This document shows, one piece after another, positions 43,693-51,333 of a stretch of 64,000 bases of DNA. Each line of letters opens with the position of its first letter. The first letter of the stretch is position 1. Under the pieces are notes generated by a model, which did not search any database, was not told the origin of the DNA, and saw only the letters and a list, made by a program, of their open reading frames with translations. The translations under genes and the position numbers were made by a program. Source of the stretch: Suilimivivens sp009774465. Lineage in GTDB: Bacteria > Bacillota > Clostridia > Lachnospirales > Lachnospiraceae. The DNA is taken from contig CANDAE010000005.1 in assembly GCA_947382645.1 (NCBI GenBank), positions 85,002 through 149,001 on the forward strand, written 5' to 3'.

Positions 43693-43805
43693 TACCCTTT
43701 TTACAATTTTATCAGTTTTGAATAAAAAGATTTTTGATGCTGAAAATGATATGGGCATATTGTACAATATACTATATTTCCTCCATTTTAACCCAAACTT
43801 CCTAA

Positions 43806-45032
43806 TTATGGTTTTTGCACTCTGAGCAGATCATATTGCTCCGCCTTTTTGCTTAACTCCACCCATAATTTCTGCTGAGGGTGAGGCGCGCTTTCAACTT
43901 TTTCTCCCTCATCTGTCGTTAGAGACAATACTTCCACTTCTACATTTTCTCCACCGGGCTTCATAATTTCTATGTGATCGCCTACGCTGAATTTATTTTT
44001 CTGTTCTATTCTTACCTTTCCCTCCTTAGATACCTCTTCGATCATGCCAAGATAAACATATTCATTCACATAGGTATTGCTGTCATAAATCTGTGTATTT
44101 TCATCAGGCTTTCCAAAATAAAATCCGGTGGTAAACTGGCGGTAAGTGCACTTGGATATTTCCGATCTGTACCAGTCCATATTCCCCCGATATTTTTCCT
44201 CCGAAGTAAAATAATCATCAATTGCCTTTCGGTATGTTCTGGCAACTGCCGCCACATACAATGCAGTCTTCATCCTTCCTTCTATCTTAAAACTGTCAAT
44301 TCCCGCATCTACCATTTCCGGAATGTGCTCTATCATGCACAGATCTTTGGAATTAAAAATGTAAGTTCCTCTCTCATTTTCGTACACCGGCAGATATTCC
44401 CCCGGACGGCTTTCCTCCATTACCGCATATTTCCAGCGGCAGGGATGCGTACACGCTCCCTGGTTTGCATCTCTTCCGGTAAAATAGCTGCTAAGAAGGC
44501 ATCTTCCGGAATAGGAAATACACATAGCGCCATGAATAAAGCTTTCTATCTCCATATCAGCAGGAATCCTGCTGCGGATTTCTCTGATTTCCTCTAAAGA
44601 AAGCTCTCTTGCAGAAACTACTCTTTTGGCTCCCAAATCATGCCAGAATAAATAAGTCATGTAGTTTGTATTATTTGCCTGGGTAGAAATATGAATCTCA
44701 ATTTCCGGACAAATCCTTTTCGCCAGCATAAACATTCCCGGATCTGCTATAATCAAAGCATCCGGTTTCATTTCCTTTAATTCATGAAAATATTCTTCCG
44801 CACCATTTAAATCATTATTGTGGGCAAGAATATTTGCTGTCACATGCACTCTTACTCCATGTGCATGTGCAAAGGCAATTCCCTGCTTCATTTCTTCGCC
44901 AGAAAAATTTTTTGCTTTTGCGCGAAGCCCAAAGGCTTCTCCGCCAATATATACCGCATCTGCTCCGAAAAGCACTGCTGTTTTTAAAACTTCCAGCGAA
45001 CTGGCCGGTATTAATAGCTCAGGTTTTTTCAT
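43806..45032 (-). CDS. trhP: U32-family tRNA hydroxylation protein (TrhP-like)
   Basis: A 408-aa member of peptidase family U32. TrhP proteins are needed for prephenate-dependent 5-hydroxyuridine formation at the wobble base U34 of tRNA. Family blocks: VYIGGEAFGLRAKAKNF, ESFIHGAMCISYSGRCLLS with the U32 signature, the Cys set in ACTHPCRWKY, and DSFKIEGRMK. The start at 45032 is chosen because GGGGAGAGAGCA precedes that ATG. It lies 11 bases after trmR, which would methylate its product. Confidence 0.87.
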   Translation of the reverse strand: MKKPELLIPASSLEVLKTAVLFGADAVYIGGEAFGLRAKAKNFSGEEMKQGIAFAHAHGVRVHVTANILAHNNDLNGAEEYFHELKEMKPDALIIADPGMFMLAKRICPEIEIHISTQANNTNYMTYLFWHDLGAKRVVSARELSLEEIREIRSRIPADMEIESFIHGAMCISYSGRCLLSSYFTGRDANQGACTHPCRWKYAVMEESRPGEYLPVYENERGTYIFNSKDLCMIEHIPEMVDAGIDSFKIEGRMKTALYVAAVARTYRKAIDDYFTSEEKYRGNMDWYRSEISKCTYRQFTTGFYFGKPDENTQIYDSNTYVNEYVYLGMIEEVSKEGKVRIEQKNKFSVGDHIEIMKPGGENVEVEVLSLTTDEGEKVESAPHPQQKLWVELSKKAEQYDLLRVQKP

Positions 45033-45043
45033 TGCTCTCTCCC

Positions 45044-45685
45044 CTATAGTTTTACACTTATGGTTACCCCGTCTCCCACAGGAAGAATGTCCGTACATAA
45101 CTGCTTATTCTGCTTTAGTTCATAGAGATAGTCTCTCATTCTGCTGTGAATCGTGCGGTCTCTTCTGGTCACCGCAAACCGGGATTCCATCACATCACCG
45201 TCCTGCAGAACATTATCAGACACCAAAATTCCTCCTTTAGGCATTAATCTTAAAATATCTGGAAGAAAATGGATATACTGGCCTTTTGCCGCATCCATGA
45301 AAATAAAGTCAAAGGGATCTTTCAACTCCTTTAAAATCTCAGCGGCATCTCCCTCTAGCAGAAAAATTTGATCTTCTTTTCCCGCCTTTTTAAAATTTTC
45401 CCTGGCCAGCGGAATTCTTTTTTCATATTTTTCAATGGTAGTAATCTTACAGTCTGCCGCCCCGTATTCACTCATCAACAATGCCGAAAAACCAATGGCC
45501 GTCCCCACCTCAAGAATCCGTTCAGGCTGCTTTACTGCAAGAAGCAGCTTTAAAAGATTCTGCATCTGAGGCCTGATTACAGGCACATTGGTTTTAATTG
45601 CAAATTCCTCCAGCTCATTTAAAAAAGGCGTATTTCCTGTATCAAAAGAACTAATAAATGTACTGATTCTTTCTTCCGTAATCAC
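45044..45685 (-). CDS. trmR: tRNA 5-hydroxyuridine O-methyltransferase (TrmR-like)
   Basis: A 213-aa SAM-dependent class I O-methyltransferase. Motif I reads ILEVGTAIGFSALLMS, and FIFMDAAKGQY and LVSDNVL follow. By homology to Bacillus YrrM (TrmR) and adjacency to trhP it should convert ho5U34 to mo5U34 in tRNA. A small-molecule O-methyltransferase role is the alternative, but the trhP neighbour argues for tRNA. Confidence 0.85.
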   Translation of the reverse strand: MITEERISTFISSFDTGNTPFLNELEEFAIKTNVPVIRPQMQNLLKLLLAVKQPERILEVGTAIGFSALLMSEYGAADCKITTIEKYEKRIPLARENFKKAGKEDQIFLLEGDAAEILKELKDPFDFIFMDAAKGQYIHFLPDILRLMPKGGILVSDNVLQDGDVMESRFAVTRRDRTIHSRMRDYLYELKQNKQLCTDILPVGDGVTISVKL

Positions 45686-45705
45686 AATTTTTCTTTCCTT
45701 ATATT

Positions 45706-46194
45706 TTACTGGGCTGCTTCACTGTTTGGATCATCAAGGCCTTCATCCGGGCTGCCCTCTTCTCCGGCACCTTCTTCTGCACCGCTTTCCTGTCCCTGTG
45801 AAGTATCTGCACCTGGTTCACTTTTCTCCTCCACAGGAGTAGACATGATCTCCAGCATCTGCTGGGCTGTCATATCCGTGCTCAAGTCATAAATTCCGGG
45901 AAGAATATCGCCATGATATGCAGAAAGCAGCTCCTGCACTACAAACAGGTTTGCATCTTCTATCAGTCCTTTTTCCACCAGCATTTCCGCAATATCCTTT
46001 ATGGATGCATCCTCTGCAACTCCTATGGTTATGGTACGTCCTCCCGAAACAGATACAGGCGTATCTGCAAATACCCGATAGCCAAAGTCATAGGCTTTCG
46101 TGGCCCCACGCATAACAAACACAATAACAGCAGCAATAATTACTACTTTTATTATTGTTTCAATTACAGTAACTATTAAATATTTTACATTCAT
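45706..46194 (-). CDS. Truncated MltG-like membrane protein
   Basis: A 162-aa protein with one N-terminal transmembrane helix (about residues 10-30) and an extracytoplasmic segment like the LysM-like part of MltG (IAEMLVEKGLIEDANLFVVQ, LPGIYDLSTDMTAQQMLEIM), then a Glu/Gly/Ser/Pro-rich tail. MltG is normally about 340-380 aa; the catalytic transglycosylase domain is absent. Its position next to trmR-trhP matches yrrL (mltG) of Bacillus, so it appears to be a reduced orthologue. The ATG at 46194 is preferred although its ribosome site is distant. Confidence 0.75.
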   Translation of the reverse strand: MNVKYLIVTVIETIIKVVIIAAVIVFVMRGATKAYDFGYRVFADTPVSVSGGRTITIGVAEDASIKDIAEMLVEKGLIEDANLFVVQELLSAYHGDILPGIYDLSTDMTAQQMLEIMSTPVEEKSEPGADTSQGQESGAEEGAGEEGSPDEGLDDPNSEAAQ

Positions 46195-46223
46195 AGAGCT
46201 AACCACGTCCTTTCAAAAGCTGC

Positions 46224-46556
46224 CTATTCAAAACCGATCTCATCCGTAATAAATATATTGATCTCCTGCATCATTCTGCATAAAGCAAGCTCTGCACGAA
46301 GAAAATCATCGACAATCGGATTATCACGAAATTTCTCATATTCTCTCTCAAATGCATCCATTTTTTCAAACAATTCGCTTTCCTGACAGGTATTTTGTAT
46401 TTCATAATTCTTCTGCCGGTACTCATTTACTTTTTTAAACAATTCAGGATTTTTTTTAATTTTTCCTAATTGATAATAATATCTTTTACATACCTCTGTT
46501 TCTTTCATTGCATTAACAAAATTATCCAGCGCATCTTTCATTTGATTCTCCATCAT
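46224..46556 (-). CDS. YlbF/YmcA family protein
   Basis: A 110-aa helical protein of the YlbF/YmcA family; Bacillus members form the Y-complex that guides RNase Y and affects competence, sporulation and biofilm. Family block: KNPELFKKVNEYRQKNYEIQ, then a coiled-coil-like end. The gene starts 15 bases after ribonuclease J, another mRNA decay factor, which fits a role in RNA turnover. Confidence 0.85.
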   Translation of the reverse strand: MMENQMKDALDNFVNAMKETEVCKRYYYQLGKIKKNPELFKKVNEYRQKNYEIQNTCQESELFEKMDAFEREYEKFRDNPIVDDFLRAELALCRMMQEINIFITDEIGFE

Positions 46557-46570
46557 GAGTATTTATCTCC

Positions 46571-48244
46571 TTATATCTCCATTATGATAGGCAGGATCAT
46601 AGGACGGCGTTTTGTCTTTTTCCATACATATTCCCCAAGAGAATCCTTGATAGAACTTTTCAGTTTTCCCCAATCAGCAATCCCCCGGCTCAGGCAGCCT
46701 TCCACTGCCTCATTTACCACAATTCTGGCTTCATCCATAAGCTCGTCCGATTCTCTTACGTATACAAACCCTCTTGATACAATTTCAGGTCCGCTTACCA
46801 GTTCATCCGTAGTTCCGTCAAGACCAAGCACCACAATCAGGATACCATCCTCCGCAAGATGCTGTCTGTCTCTTAACACAATGTTCCCAACATCTCCTAC
46901 GCCCAGTCCGTCTACCAAAATATCTCCCACCGGAACCTTACCGGTAATCTGCGCTTTTTCTTCCGTCAGCTCCAGTACATCTCCCGACCTTAAAATAAAA
47001 ATATTTTCCTTTGCAATTCCCAAATCTTTTGCAATCTTTGCCTGTGCCTTTAAATGTTTATATTCTCCATGTACAGGTATTGCATATTGAGGATGCACCA
47101 GCGTATAAATAAGCTTAATTTCTTCCTGGCAGGCATGTCCGGAAACATGCACATCCTGAAAAATAACATCTGCTCCCTTAAGAAGCAGTTCATTAATCAC
47201 ATTTGTCACAGCCTTCTCGTTACCGGGAATAGGATGAGAGGAAAAAATAACCGTATCACTGGGCCCGATAGAAATCTTTCGGTGATTGTCTTCCGCCATA
47301 CGGCTTAAAGCCGCCATACTTTCTCCCTGACTTCCGGTGGTGATAATCACTGTTTTTTCATCTGGGTAATTTTTTAACTGCTCTATATTGATCAGTGTAT
47401 TATCGGGAATATTCAAATAGCCCAGATTGGTGGCTGTTTCAATAATATTCACCATGCTTCGGCCTTCCACCACTACTTTGCGGCCAAACTTATCGGCGGA
47501 ATTTATAATCTGCTGCACCCTGTCCACATTAGAAGCAAAGGTTGCAACGATAATACGGGTATTTTTATGCTCTTCAAAAAGGGTATCAAAGGTTCTGCCA
47601 ACTGTACGTTCCGACGGTGTGAATCCAGGTCTTTCCGCATTTGTGGAATCACACATCAGCGCCAGTACACCCTTTTTCCCGATTTCAGCAAACCTCTGCA
47701 GATCAATGGCGTCTCCAAACACCGGCGTATAATCCACTTTAAAATCCCCAGTGTGCACCACAATGCCCGCCGGAGAATAAATAGCAAGCGCCGCCGCATC
47801 TACAATACTGTGATTGGTCTTAATGAATTCAATACGAAACTGTCCTAAATTAATAGACTGTCCAAATTTTACAACTTTACGCTTTGTATTACCTGTAAGG
47901 TTATGCTCCTTTAATTTGTTTTCTATGATGCCCATTGTCAGTTTAGTAGCATAAATAGGTACATTAATATCTCTGAGGATATAGGGAAGAGCGCCAATAT
48001 GGTCTTCATGACCGTGGGTAATAATAAACCCTTTGACCTTTTCAATATTATTTTTTAGATAAATCACATCCGGAATAACCAGATCTATTCCCAGCATATC
48101 GTCTTCCGGAAATGAAAGGCCGCAATCCACCACAACAATACTATCCTCATATTCAAAGGCAGTAATGTTCATGCCAATCTGCTCAAGACCTCCAAGTGGA
48201 ATGATCTTCAGCCCTGAGCTGCTTTTCTGTTCATTTTTTTTCAA
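46571..48244 (-). CDS. rnj: Ribonuclease J
   Basis: A 557-aa metallo-beta-lactamase nuclease with 5'-3' exo- and endonuclease action on mRNA and rRNA precursors. The HGHEDH zinc motif is at residues 77-82, followed by the beta-CASP region (SQGESMAALSRMA) and the C-terminal HVSGHACQEE and PVHGEYKHLK motifs. The start is a TTG at 48244 with GGAGG 8 bases upstream. RNase J1 and J2 cannot be told apart here. Confidence 0.94.
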   Translation of the reverse strand: MKKNEQKSSSGLKIIPLGGLEQIGMNITAFEYEDSIVVVDCGLSFPEDDMLGIDLVIPDVIYLKNNIEKVKGFIITHGHEDHIGALPYILRDINVPIYATKLTMGIIENKLKEHNLTGNTKRKVVKFGQSINLGQFRIEFIKTNHSIVDAAALAIYSPAGIVVHTGDFKVDYTPVFGDAIDLQRFAEIGKKGVLALMCDSTNAERPGFTPSERTVGRTFDTLFEEHKNTRIIVATFASNVDRVQQIINSADKFGRKVVVEGRSMVNIIETATNLGYLNIPDNTLINIEQLKNYPDEKTVIITTGSQGESMAALSRMAEDNHRKISIGPSDTVIFSSHPIPGNEKAVTNVINELLLKGADVIFQDVHVSGHACQEEIKLIYTLVHPQYAIPVHGEYKHLKAQAKIAKDLGIAKENIFILRSGDVLELTEEKAQITGKVPVGDILVDGLGVGDVGNIVLRDRQHLAEDGILIVVLGLDGTTDELVSGPEIVSRGFVYVRESDELMDEARIVVNEAVEGCLSRGIADWGKLKSSIKDSLGEYVWKKTKRRPMILPIIMEI

Positions 48245-48464
48245 TCAATTTTCCTCCACATTCCTTCCAGTACCTGTAGAGAGTTTTATTTGCTGGTCTG
48301 CTATGAAATTCACTGTTCTTAACATTTATCTTCCGCACCATTGTATTTTACATTTATGCATCGCCCTGCGGCACCTTTTCACGCAAAAAGCCGCCTGTCC
48401 CACGCTATGCATTCCGCAGCCACACCAATTTTAATAAAGCCCCCACAGTAACTGAATATTATAT

Positions 48465-48719
48465 TTACATAAGCCTGATATCCTCAAGCAAAGTTTCAAA
48501 TACTGCTGCAACTGCAGATAACTCCGTATCTTCTTCTACAATCTCATAAACTTTTTCATCTGCGTTCTTGAGCGAAATTTCCTTTAAAATAAGAGCATCT
48601 CCGTCTCCTTCTTCGGCATCCGTCACCAGAATATACTGATTGCCGCCAAGCCTGGTCTGCTCTAAAACATAAAATTCCACACTCTCCTGCGTATCCAGTA
48701 TAAATTTAACCTTTTCCAA
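48465..48719 (-). CDS. DUF1292 protein (YrzB-like)
   Basis: An 84-aa acidic protein of family DUF1292; function unknown. It has the typical FYVLEQTRLGGNQYILV and acidic DAEEGDGDALIL segments. It follows ruvX directly with no gap, and the ireB-ruvX-DUF1292 order is conserved in Firmicutes. The 220-base gap after it, before RNase J, holds GC-rich inverted segments but no clear promoter. Confidence 0.85.
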   Translation of the reverse strand: MEKVKFILDTQESVEFYVLEQTRLGGNQYILVTDAEEGDGDALILKEISLKNADEKVYEIVEEDTELSAVAAVFETLLEDIRLM

Positions 48720-49157
48720 TCAATCTTCTCCTTGCTTTCTGCTTCTTAAATCCAAAAATCCCTGTAAAATAAATACCGCCGCAATCTGGTCAACGTACTC
48801 CTTACGATTTTCTCTTCGAATTCCGGCTTCCATCATGACCTTGTCCGCTGCCACTGTAGTAAGTCTTTCATCCCACATTTGTACCGAAAGTCCGGTACGC
48901 CGCTCTAATTTGTCCTTAAATTCCAGTGTAATATCCGCTCTGGGGCCCAGAGTGTCGTTCATATTTTTAGGCAGGCCAAGCACAATCTCCCCAACCTGGT
49001 ATTCCTCTATCAGCTCCTCTATTCTTGCCAGTGTGCGGCGCAGCTTATTTTCTTCTTTTCTTCTGATAATCTCTATTCCCTGAGCAGTAATAAGTAAGGG
49101 ATCACTGATTGCCACCCCCACCGTTTTTGCTCCGAAATCCAAACCCATAATTCTCAT
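48720..49157 (-). CDS. ruvX: RuvX/YqgF Holliday junction resolvase-like nuclease
   Basis: A 145-aa RNase H-fold protein proposed to process pre-16S rRNA 5' ends or Holliday junctions. Motifs: MGLDFGAKTVGVA (first catalytic Asp), IVLGLPKNMNDT, and DERLTTVAA with the C-terminal acidic DQIAAVFILQ. The start at 49157 (MRIMGLDFG) is preferred over the longer form from 49190, which overlaps ireB; neither has a strong ribosome site, so coupling to ireB is likely. Confidence 0.92.
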   Translation of the reverse strand: MRIMGLDFGAKTVGVAISDPLLITAQGIEIIRRKEENKLRRTLARIEELIEEYQVGEIVLGLPKNMNDTLGPRADITLEFKDKLERRTGLSVQMWDERLTTVAADKVMMEAGIRRENRKEYVDQIAAVFILQGFLDLRSRKQGED

Positions 49158-49180
49158 AACCAAATATTTTCCGTTCTGTT

Positions 49181-49441
49181 TCACTCCCAATGATTATTTT
49201 TAATGTATTCCGCCAGCATTTCTTCTACCAGTTCGTCTCTTTCCACCTTCATAATAAGACTTCTTGCATTTTTATAGCTGGTAATGTATGTGGGATCACC
49301 TGACATAATATACCCCACAATCTGGTTGACAGGATTATACCCCTTTTCTGTCAATGCCTCATACACGTCTGAAAGTATTTCCTTCACACTTGTATTGTCT
49401 GTTTCTACCCTGAAAAATTGTGTGTTCCCCAAATCCTGCAT
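49181..49441 (-). CDS. ireB: IreB family regulatory phosphoprotein (DUF965)
   Basis: An 86-aa protein of the IreB family, a substrate of the Ser/Thr kinase IreK in enterococci that influences cephalosporin resistance. The N-terminal phosphorylation region has TDNTSVKEIL, followed by the family block GYNPVNQIVGYIMSGDP. It is the first gene of the ireB-ruvX-DUF1292 operon, behind a good promoter. Confidence 0.9.
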   Translation of the reverse strand: MQDLGNTQFFRVETDNTSVKEILSDVYEALTEKGYNPVNQIVGYIMSGDPTYITSYKNARSLIMKVERDELVEEMLAEYIKNNHWE

Positions 49442-49474
49442 AACTGCACCCCTTAAATTACTTCATTAGTTCTT

Positions 49475-49503
49475 ATCTTACTCCATTTTACCATAAAATT
49501 CAA
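49475..49503 (-). promoter_or_regulatory. Predicted promoter of ireB-ruvX-DUF1292
   Basis: On the minus strand, -35 TTGAAT (49498-49503) and -10 TAAGAT (49475-49480) are 17 bases apart, about 35 bases before the ireB start. Confidence 0.65.
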
Positions 49504-49508
49504 TGTAT

Positions 49509-50867
49509 TTACGGTGTAAACAGCAAAATATCCGAATCTGCAAGCTGTGTCAGCTTTCCTGAAATCACCTGACCGGAAAGATTTTCATCTGTTTCAAATG
49601 CTGCCCGGATGTATTCTTTCGTATAGCCAATCTGACAGTTTTTCCCGTTCACCACTTTTTTTTCTTCAAATAATACTTCCACTGTTTTATGTAAAAATGC
49701 TTCCCGGTATTTTCCGGACATTTCTTTTTCCAATTGTAAAAGTTCATTACTGCGGAGCGTCTTGATATCTTCAGGAATCTGATCTTCCATGACAGCCGCA
49801 GGTGTGCCTTTTCTTCTGGAATATTTAAAGATATGCATCTCGTAAAATCCTGTTTTTTGTAAGAATTCTTTTGTTGCCTCAAATTCCTCTTCTGTTTCTC
49901 CCGGGAACCCCACAATTACATCTGTGGTGATTGCCGGATGATCAAAGTATTTTCTTAAAATACATACTTTTTCATAGTATTCCTCTGTTAAATATTTTCT
50001 ATTCATTCTTTTTAAAACACTGTCACATCCACTTTGCAGGGATAAATGAAAATGAGGGCACAGCCTGGAGCATTTCGCAATTCCTTTTACAAACTCCTCT
50101 GAAATAATACGCGGTTCCAGAGAGCCTAAGCGAATGCGGTCAATTCCCTGAATTTTCTGTACCTCCTGAATTAATTGGAGCAGTTTTCCGGAAGTGAAAT
50201 CATTTCCCTTCTCTACCCCGTAGGAGCTTAAATGTATCCCTGTCAAAACCACTTCCCTGTACCCGTTTTCCACAAGGCTGTTAATCTCCTTTAAAACCTC
50301 TGCCATACTTCGGCTTCTGTTTCTTCCTCTGGCATAGGGAATAATACAGTAGGAGCAAAACTGATTACACCCGTCCTGTATTTTAATAAATGCCCTTGTA
50401 TGCTCTGCAGTATGAGTTATCTGCATGGATTCATATTCATCCGTGTGGTTTATATCAATGATAGTTTTACCCCCAAGAGTTTTATCCTCATATGCAGATG
50501 CGCTGTTTTCTGCTTCTTCTTTTTTTGCCAGATATTCCTCCAAAATGGGAATCAGATCTTTCTTTTTGTTATTTCCAATAGCCAGATCAATTCCTGCATC
50601 CATAAGGGCTTTCTCACTTCCGGTCTGAACATAGCAGCCTACTGCAACTACAACTGCATCAGGATTCATTTTCCGGGCCCGATGAAGCATCTGCCTGCTC
50701 TTTCTGTCAGCAATATTCGTTACCGTACATGTATTTACAATATAAATATCGGCTTTTCCACCAAATGGTACAATACTATAACCCTTTTCTTGTAACTTTT
50801 GTTGCATAAAATCCATTTCGTATCCGTTTACTTTACACCCAAGATTATGAAATGCTACACTTTTCAT
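49509..50867 (-). CDS. mtaB: tRNA t6A37 methylthiotransferase MtaB
   Basis: A 452-aa radical-SAM enzyme that turns t6A into ms2t6A at position 37 of tRNA. It has the N-terminal UPF0004 domain with its three Cys (LGCKVN, NTCTVT, VGCYVQ), the radical-SAM CxxxCxxC in DGCNQFCSYCIIPYARG and a C-terminal TRAM domain. The start at 50867 (MKSVAFHNLGCK) is chosen with GGTG just upstream; a GTG-initiated form from 50879 is possible. Confidence 0.93.
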   Translation of the reverse strand: MKSVAFHNLGCKVNGYEMDFMQQKLQEKGYSIVPFGGKADIYIVNTCTVTNIADRKSRQMLHRARKMNPDAVVVAVGCYVQTGSEKALMDAGIDLAIGNNKKKDLIPILEEYLAKKEEAENSASAYEDKTLGGKTIIDINHTDEYESMQITHTAEHTRAFIKIQDGCNQFCSYCIIPYARGRNRSRSMAEVLKEINSLVENGYREVVLTGIHLSSYGVEKGNDFTSGKLLQLIQEVQKIQGIDRIRLGSLEPRIISEEFVKGIAKCSRLCPHFHLSLQSGCDSVLKRMNRKYLTEEYYEKVCILRKYFDHPAITTDVIVGFPGETEEEFEATKEFLQKTGFYEMHIFKYSRRKGTPAAVMEDQIPEDIKTLRSNELLQLEKEMSGKYREAFLHKTVEVLFEEKKVVNGKNCQIGYTKEYIRAAFETDENLSGQVISGKLTQLADSDILLFTP

Positions 50868-50900
50868 ATTATTCACCACTTTTTTTGTATTGTTTTATCA

Positions 50901-50929
50901 TTGACTTTTCACATGCAACCCTTTACTAT
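50901..50929 (+). promoter_or_regulatory. Predicted promoter of the HPr-like gene
   Basis: The -35 TTGACT (50901-50906) and -10 TACTAT (50924-50929) are 17 bases apart, 39 bases before the start codon. This is one of the best promoter matches in the window. Confidence 0.7.
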
Positions 50930-50968
50930 ATTAGCAGAAGGTATGAAAAATTTAAGGAGGTAATCACA

Positions 50969-51199
50969 ATGAAAACCATTCAGATTTCATTAAACTCTAT
51001 TGACAAGGTAAAATCTTTTGTAAATGATATTACAAAATTCGATTATGACTTTGACTTAGTATCCGGAAGATATGTAATTGATGCTAAATCTATCATGGGT
51101 ATCTTTAGTTTGGATTTATCCAAGCCTATCGATTTAAACATTCATGCAGAAGACAGCGTTGATGAAGTTCTCGAAGCATTGAAGCCTTACATGATTTAA
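50969..51199 (+). CDS. HPr-like protein lacking the active-site His
   Basis: A 76-aa protein with the HPr fold pattern. Its middle, AKSIMGIFSLDLSKPIDLNI, aligns with the Ser46 helix of HPr (KSIMGVMSLG), with S41 in the place of Ser46. The N-terminal GIHARPA loop is replaced by SIDKVKSF, so no phosphoryl transfer through His15 is possible. This recalls Crh of Bacillus, which keeps Ser46 but lacks His15, though this protein is shorter and more divergent. AGGAGG lies 8 bases before the ATG at 50969; the longer frame upstream is non-coding. It has its own promoter and terminator. Confidence 0.82.
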   Translation: MKTIQISLNSIDKVKSFVNDITKFDYDFDLVSGRYVIDAKSIMGIFSLDLSKPIDLNIHAEDSVDEVLEALKPYMI

Positions 51200-51230
51200 T
51201 GGATACAACCACATAATAAGTAAAAACAGT

Positions 51231-51258
51231 GAGCTGGCTGAAAGGCCAGCTCATTTTT
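51231..51258 (+). terminator. Terminator of the HPr-like gene
   Basis: A perfect 8-bp stem GAGCTGGC/GCCAGCTC with a TGAAAG loop is followed by ATTTTT. Confidence 0.9.
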
Positions 51259-51333
51259 AACATTAGGACGTCTCGCGAAGCGCGGCATCTGTTGTTTAAC
51301 ATAAGGACGTCTCGCGAAGTGCGGCATCCACTG
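51258..51333 (-). repeat. Tandem pair of short hairpin repeats (dispersed family, locus B)
   Basis: Read on the minus strand, two units run ACAGTGGATGCCGCACTTCG... and ACAACAGATGCCGCGCTTCG..., each ending CGTCCTTATGTTAA or CGTCCTAATGTTAA. The CGCG-CTT-CGCG core forms a small stem. The first unit begins at the thiI stop codon. Confidence 0.75.

Noticed and set aside
43974..44597. A 207-codon open frame on the plus strand
   Set aside because: It is antisense to the trhP gene, with no ribosome site and no recognisable domain.
46470..47090. A 206-codon open frame on the plus strand
   Set aside because: It is antisense to ylbF and RNase J; its serine-rich composition comes from reverse-strand codon use.
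48355..48425. GC-rich inverted segments before RNase J as a fifth copy of the hairpin repeat family
   Set aside because: Only short stretches such as GCTGCGG and AGCGTGG resemble the units; the shared flanks ACAACnGATGCC and CCTTATGTTAA are missing.
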